A DNA stretch of 64,000 bases from positions 1,219,001 to 1,283,000 of the forward strand of contig NW_024881561.1 of NCBI RefSeq assembly GCF_019059575.1. Direction: 5' to 3'. A program made the position numbers and the translations under genes. Below the pieces are notes generated by a model. That model did no database searches, was not told the origin of the DNA, and saw only the letters and a program-made list of their open reading frames with translations. Numbering within the stretch: the first letter of the stretch is position 1; each line of letters begins with the position of its first letter. Shown here piece by piece: positions 21,460 through 64,000 of the stretch. The stretch is from Amphibalanus amphitrite (lineage: Eukaryota > Arthropoda > Thecostraca > Balanomorpha > Balanidae).

Positions 21460-22294
21460 CATGACCATAGTTCCACCTACTGAAATGTGCCCAGTGTTTG
21501 TCCAGGGCACGTAGGTCGAAAAACAAGGCGCACTGGCCCAAGTTCAAAATCCGCACCAACCCTTCAAATTGAGCCGGAAAATTCGCACCATAGCGGGCCG
21601 AGAGCCCAAAAATCCGCACCGAACCCATAGCCAATTTTAATGCAAGGGACTTAATTCATCTACTATAATTATTTCCCGTGCAATTTCAGTTTAAATTACC
21701 GCTTGAGCAACACTCACCACGGGACCGCGCCGCGCACTTGTACCGGAAGTTTGAAATAGAGCAAATAGACGGACGTCTGTGAAAATAGGGCGCTGGAGGG
21801 CATATTGGGTCACATGAGTCATGACATTCGGAACTTCTCCCCCTCTGTGGGCCTTCTACATGCTAAATGTCACGTGTGAATTTCACGAGCCTTGATCAAA
21901 TTGCCCCAACAAACTTAAGTATGAGTAAAAACAATGATGTCATTCCAAAGTAGCGCACTGATTGGCAATCCAAACCAGCTGCTCGCAAATGTGACATATA
22001 TAGCACACAATCACCAGTCACCACCGCAACCAGTCTTCGTTCTAATGACGTCTTCCTCACGATAATTCCCGAGGCGAGAATGGATTTGTTCTGCCGCAAT
22101 TGTTAGTTCATAGAGTAAATTTAAAACTTTGGTCCATCACCGTGCGTCACTGTGGCTGGCACGCATTTATAGGGCTTTCCAAAGAACAGTCAGGGATCTC
22201 GGCAGGGAACCCGGCCGAGTAAGAAGACCAAGCGAAGTCCGCACCGCTCCAAGGTCCAAGCCAAATCCGCACCAGCCGAACAAGCCCGCACCGA
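21460..22294. other. Unassigned sequence with recurrent TCCGCACC words
   Basis: The word (A/G)(A/T)TCCGCACC or a close variant recurs near 21550-21620 and again at 22238-22300. This suggests an old repeat. No gene is supported. Confidence 0.3.
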
Positions 22295-23132
22295 CGAGAT
22301 CTCGTCGAAATTGCCATGCTTTGCAGTCTGGCTTTGAAGGCGTTCAGGCCGGGGGCATCGTCAACTGATGGCGGGAGTCCGTTCCAATCGTTGATGACTC
22401 GGACCGAGAAGACTCAAGACATTTCGATGCACTCGGGATACAGCCCTCGGTTTTGACAGCTTCCATTGGTGTCCATGGGTGTTGCCTGTCGCTGCCGCCG
22501 CAAAGAATCCCTCTGCCTCGAGGTCAATCCCCTATGTGAGCACCTGGTAGACAGTTATGAGACAGCAGGTCGAGAATCTGGACTCTGGAGCCTCTCCTCA
22601 TCTGGCTGATTTCGGATGGCGGCAACCAGCTTCGTAGCTCTCCTCTGGACCTTTTCTACGTGCCTCTGGTCCTCCTGATTGAAAGGTCCCCAAATGGAGT
22701 TTGCGTATTCCAGGTGATGTCGGACCATGGTTCGGAACAGCAGAGGCAGAGTGTTCTCGTCTAGGAGGGCGAAGCTTCGACGGATCAGGCGCGATGCCTT
22801 CGAAATCGCCGCGGCTGCCTGCTCACGGAACTTGAGTTGGTGGTCCACGTAGATTCCGAGGTCCTTCTCTATTAGGTGTGGTCCAGCTGCGTGGCGCTCA
22901 TGTGATAGACGTGGTTTCCATTGTGGGAGCCCAGATTCAGTGACTTGCATTTTGTTCCATTGAAGGGCAGCTGCCAGCATTCCGACCATTCAACGAGTGT
23001 ATCTAGGTCAGCTTGGAGGGTGAGAACGTCTGATGCCCGGTTGACACTCCTGTAAATTTTCGTGTCATCTGCGAACATCTTGATTGAGGACGATCGCGCA
23101 ATTCCAGTTCTATGGCAGAATTTAGAGTCCAA
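22295..23132 (-). pseudogene. Antisense reverse-transcriptase remnant (CR1-like)
   Basis: Read on the - strand from 23132, a partial RT begins with motif C as FADDTKIYR, continues with LPFNGTKCK and LNLGS, then after a frameshift near 22875 with EKDLGIYVDHQLKF, HLEYANSIWGPF and KVQRRATKLV. More frameshifts follow, but the characteristic C-terminal phrases continue to about 22295 (NDWNGLP-like and APGLNAFKA-like). These are the thumb and C-terminal hallmarks of CR1-type LINEs. The endonuclease and the palm upstream of motif C are missing, so it is a dead 5'-truncated copy. Confidence 0.8.
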
Positions 23133-23139
23133 AGTTTAA

Positions 23140-23340
23140 CATGCGCACAAAGCCGCGCACGGCCGGTCCCTTCACTGACTTCGTCTGGCTACGGCCTGCC
23201 ACCAACCGCAGCCATACCTGTCAGAAGGCCCATAAATGCCAAGCGCCCGTCGCGCTTCGAACCCGGACTGTTATAACCGGGAACGCGTGCTCTCACCACG
23301 TGGAGTCCAACGCTCTACCAATCGAGCTACGGGGCCGGCA
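23140..23340 (-). mobile_element. tRNA-derived SINE
   Basis: On the - strand the sequence starts with a tRNA-like head. The A box is TAGCTCGATTGGTAGAGC and the B box is GGGTTCGAA, about 60 nt apart, as in RNA polymerase III internal promoters. About 100 bp of non-tRNA body follow. The acceptor stem does not close cleanly, so a functional tRNA is unlikely. Confidence 0.5.
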
Positions 23341-24306
23341 AATTGCATTGCAATATTGCACTTAATATTTCATTTTCAGCCGTACTATTCTCCTGTTTAG
23401 GTAAGTAGAAACGTATTAAGGTCAGTACCATCGCCTTCGGAGAATAGTCAATAGAGTTAGATGAAATACCTTAGGTGTTGTTTCGGTAGATGAAGTACCG
23501 TTTCGAAAACAAACGATACTTCAGCTTTTTCAAGCAAATTCATCTTGCTCAATATACTGACCCGTTGCAAAAAATTCACTGTTTCCAATATTCTTGTCAC
23601 CTCTTTACCCGACAGCAGCAATGCATCGCAATTAAGCCACTTTTGGAACGTACGACACATTTACATGTAAAAATGGTATGGATGTTTTTGAAACCAGGTG
23701 CCGGAGCGTTTTGCAAATTTTACAATGCCTCTGTGTGGCGACATATCTGATAAATCAGCAAACCTGGAACAGTCATTTTGAGTACCATGTCTACGTTTAG
23801 TTTAAGCAAGCTTTTGGTAGACAATAAACTAGTCTTGCTTGCCGAAGCATCTCAGCTCAAAGTGACAACTAAACAGTGAATTAATGTCGTTTTTATGACA
23901 GATATTTATTTAAGAAATCTCATAAAATCATGTTTTTGGCTATAAAATAAGCCCAATGATAATGGCGCCCACCAAACTTAATCAGCATTTTGCTTCCACA
24001 GCACCTGTTTCACCTGTAATGTTTATAAAAGGAAGAAAACAATTGTGTCATAAATAAGGACATGGGGCGTTTTACCTCCCCTGGGCGTTTCACACGGTTC
24101 TTCCTACCTACATTGGCTGGATGTGTACGATGCATTTATTTATACACAAATTAGGAAGTAGGTACACATAAGTGTGTTAACATCAGACCAGAAACATCGT
24201 CACGGAGCACCCACATACTGTCACAGTGAAGATTTTCAGCCATGGACCGGAAGGCAAACGCTCCACGTGGAGGTGGCTGCGAGCTGACAGCCGTTTCTTG
24301 TCACAG
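23341..24306. other. Upstream region of mib1
   Basis: AT-rich sequence with no clear core promoter. A possible 3' splice site, TTTCTTGTCACAG ending at 24306, lies 42 bp before the mib1 start codon. The coding start may therefore be in a second exon, with the promoter and a non-coding first exon further upstream. Nothing else is recognised. Confidence 0.35.
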
Positions 24307-24348
24307 GCTGTTTGACCCGGCCGGCGGGTGCAGTTCTCGGGGCGGACC

Positions 24349-61457
<37,109 letters not shown>

Positions 61458-62930
61458 GGGTCGCCGCCGGCTCGGTGTTAGGAAGCCGCGTGGGGCGCCC
61501 TCTGGCGGACACCGCACTCCACAGGGGGTCGAGACTCGGACTCAGGTGTGCTGTCCGCCCGCGACTGCTGTGTCCGCCCCTGAACCGTGATTCGTTCCTG
61601 AGTCGACCACACGGTTCTCGATATTCTCAGAAGTTCGTCGGCTGTTTTCCCGTTAAGATCAATCATTCGTCCTCCGTGCTGTGTACAGTTTTTCGCCAGC
61701 CACCGCGCCGTGCGTGGTGCCCTCTGCGCGCCCAGGCGGGCACTATCGCGGGGTGTCCTCTGCGTGCCGAGGGTAGCGCTGCTGCATGTTGCACTCTGTG
61801 TGCTCGGGGTATTACCGTCGCGTCGTACCCTGTGTTCGTCTACGGCTCCCGATCCCAGCCGTGACCGCTGGCGCCGCCCGACGCCCCGAACCGGCCGCGT
61901 GGAGAGGACGCTACCGACGACAATCCGACGAGCTGCATCGGCGTGTGGAAAGGCTGTCTGAACTGCTGGACGTGTGCTGATGCGGGTGATTAAGTAGGTT
62001 CGTGTCTGAGGAGAGTGGGTGGTTCCACTGGAGCGCCGGTACTGTGGGGGAACAGCCGTGCCGCGGTAGGTGAGTCCGGCTGTGGCCGTGCTACGGCCGT
62101 GCGCTCGCCGTGGCCGCGTGTGATGCCGTCCGGAAGGGCCGTTATATTGGGGAGGCGAGTGGGCCGGATTGTGTCTGGCCGAACCAACTGGAACCGTCAC
62201 TTTAGTGCATGAATGAGGTCACGTGTTTGCTCAGAGCCCCATGTTTTAGCGTGGTGCTACCGCTTTATCTCAGAATGCAAGTTGCGTATGTAAAGCTACG
62301 AATAATCTACACTGTTGGTTGCTTGCATTAAATGTGATGTGTAATTGTATATTGAATACCAATGCATGATTATTATTTACATGTGCATATACAAAATGTG
62401 ATCTGACCGCACGGTGGCTTATAGCTGTGAAGATGGCTTGTAGGATCAGTTGGACTGTGCATGATAAGTTTTCTTGGGTTCTTGGTACCATGCCGTTCCA
62501 GCAAGGTAATTGCAAATATTGTTTGCCCGTAAGAAATTTCACGGTCGGCTGGATCTTGTACCCTTAATTTTAAGGCTGAGTAACACGTTCGATAGCATGC
62601 ATCTCAAATGTTGAACAATGTGACGTATTAAAATTGTCACGTATGTACGATACCAAAGGGCATCCCTTGCGCCCTCTGTATCGTAGGAAGTTGATATATA
62701 GCATGGTTTTGTCGTGGCGTTGCCTCCTTCCATTTTGTAACCATTGTTAAACCAGTGACAGCGTGGAATGTGTTGATGGCGAGAGAAAAAAACAATCTGG
62801 CGGGATGCTGACGCGGCCATCGGTGTGTCTCCAGTGTCTTCAGACGCTGAGCTGAGCTGCGTTCGCTGAGCTCCGTTTGTATTTGCATTTTCTGATGTTG
62901 ACTTTATAATAAAAACGAATGTGTTTCAAA
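61458..62930 (+). other. mib1: mib1 3' UTR (inferred)
   Basis: Sequence from the stop codon to just past the polyadenylation signal. The first 750 bp are GC-rich; the rest is AT-rich. A CTCF-like motif, GGGCGCCCTCTGGCGGAC, lies at about 61493-61510. No splice junction is evident. The end is inferred from the polyadenylation signal only. Confidence 0.55.
62908..62913 (+). terminator. mib1: Polyadenylation signal AATAAA
   Basis: AATAAA in TTTATAATAAAAACG, followed within 40 bp by a GTGTTT and TTTGTA U/GU-rich stretch. It is the best-placed canonical signal after the mib1 stop. Confidence 0.55.
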
Positions 62931-64000
62931 GACCTTTGTATAATATCTTCTCATAGATAGGATCGGTTGTATCTGATCGCTTTGCCCCGTATAGGAAATG
63001 CTTTTGAAGCATAACCACGGGCTGATGGCCCCGAAGAGGACTGATCAGTGATCATCGATCAGTGGTCTGTGGTCAAGTGGCTGGGAAGGCGCGCATACCA
63101 ATGGCACTGCCATACCGATTTCGTACTCGCCTTCCGACTAATGCTTTGAAATGTGAATGGAAGTAAAATGTACAGCGATGGCGACAAGACAAACAGCCGA
63201 AACAGGCATGGAATGTGCTAAGCTACATAAGACGTTAGACCGTAGACGAGTGTAGGTACTAACCTACCGTTTGTAAGTAAAACGGAGAAATGGGTCTGTA
63301 GGTCGGGAAGAGATTCAAAAGAGAAATGTTTTGAAAAAATACGTTGTTTTCGATTGTGATGATTTTTCCCGCTTTCTTAGTAAAACCTGGTCAAATAGAA
63401 CATAAGTGAAATAAAAGGCAGATGAATATATTAATTTTAATTTCTTTGCCAGAGGAAGAGTCACAGATGTGAGATGAAGTATTTTCCTATATCTAAAGTT
63501 ATTTGGGGAAGTGAAAATGAGGCCATATTTCATTTTGTGTGTGATATCTGCGCATCAATGACAATGTGGCGCACAAGGCGCGACAGCTAAAATTAATTTT
63601 GATTTTCGTCATCATCATCAGGCTTTATTGTGGGTTTTTCTCGCTCTTTTTGTTTATATTTCAATTCATATTTTTGTAACATCGTTGATATACGGCCTTG
63701 CGTTGGACGATTTCAGGTAAATTGCTTTTCAATGTAGAATATAATGAGGGTTTCATCTCTTCATCCTTGCCGGCCTACTATAAGTCGAAGTGGTTAAGTC
63801 AACTTCACTGACTTCAACTTATTGTTTGCTTACTGTTACCGCTGTTGGATTCAAAGCTGAAACATTTTACCCATCAGTAGCAAGATCCTATATACAATCA
63901 CAATCAGTAGATCAAGATCAAGATCAATATGAAAGATTGAAAGCATTCAAGTTTGTAGGTGCTTATGTACAGCCCTTGGTATGTAACTGCTTGGGCCTTG
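62931..64000. other. Downstream flank, unassigned
   Basis: AT-rich sequence. A short palindromic GATCAGTGATCATCGATCAG lies near 63041, a CATCATCAT run near 63609 and ATCAAGATC repeats near 63909. No gene is seen. Confidence 0.3.

Noticed and set aside
23240-23337. Functional tRNA gene
   Set aside because: A and B boxes are present but the acceptor stem and anticodon arm do not form a proper cloverleaf and a SINE-like body follows. The A box near 49965 is even more decayed.

Overview
This is animal nuclear DNA. It holds one large gene with many introns, surrounded by transposable elements and tandem repeats. The gene is an ortholog of MIB1 (mind bomb 1), the RING E3 ubiquitin ligase that promotes endocytosis of Delta/Jagged ligands in Notch signalling. 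It lies on the + strand in 18 coding exons from 24349 to 61457 and encodes 1056 residues by my exon sums. All 17 introns are GT-AG with consistent phases, and the full MIB1 domain order is present: MIB/HERC2, ZZ, MIB/HERC2, MIB repeats, ankyrin repeats, RING, RING, Ala-rich linker with short coiled coil, RING. The organism is an invertebrate, probably an arthropod. I infer this from the non-LTR retrotransposon content, the GC-rich coding exons in a mixed-GC genome and an arthropod-type initiator. A crustacean such as a barnacle is only a guess.

Layout. 1-1.8 kb: dispersed GACCTGACC-type repeats and a degenerate GGGCGC array. 1.8-6.96 kb: a near full-length LINE with two ORFs (ORF1 polyQ/coiled coil; ORF2 endonuclease plus RT). 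7-10.3 kb: dispersed repeats with poly(G)/poly(C) hairpins and GGAGCC hexamer tracts. 10.36-16.46 kb: a 21-bp satellite built on a GAGGGCCCTC palindrome. It is interrupted by a 5'-truncated LINE, which is itself interrupted by a 467-bp TTAA-flanked MITE. 17.5-19.2 kb: a candidate DNA transposon with 15-bp perfect terminal inverted repeats. 19.98-21.46 kb: a cluster of 20-bp operator-like palindromes. 22.3-23.3 kb: an antisense RT remnant and a tRNA-derived SINE. 24.35-61.46 kb: mib1, whose 21.5-kb intron 12 contains GC-rich islands, TATA-type promoter candidates and a third LINE. 61.46-62.93 kb: 3' UTR with a polyadenylation signal. The remainder is unassigned flank.

The most unusual feature is inside mib1. 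At about 11 of its 34 splice junctions the exon-intron boundary has been tandemly duplicated into the intron. Each unit carries the last or first exon bases together with the donor or acceptor. Examples are 15 donors after exon 3, 8 acceptors before exon 17 at an exact 50-bp spacing, and 3 acceptors before exon 13 at 49 bp. The coding frame is intact throughout. Two further patterns are not covered by standard feature classes. One is the CGTTCCCA-N4-TGGGAACG palindrome cluster. The other is a dispersed repeat family in which a short word occurs twice, 26-27 bp apart, next to a G-run/9-nt palindrome/C-run hairpin; the word differs between copies but agrees within each copy.
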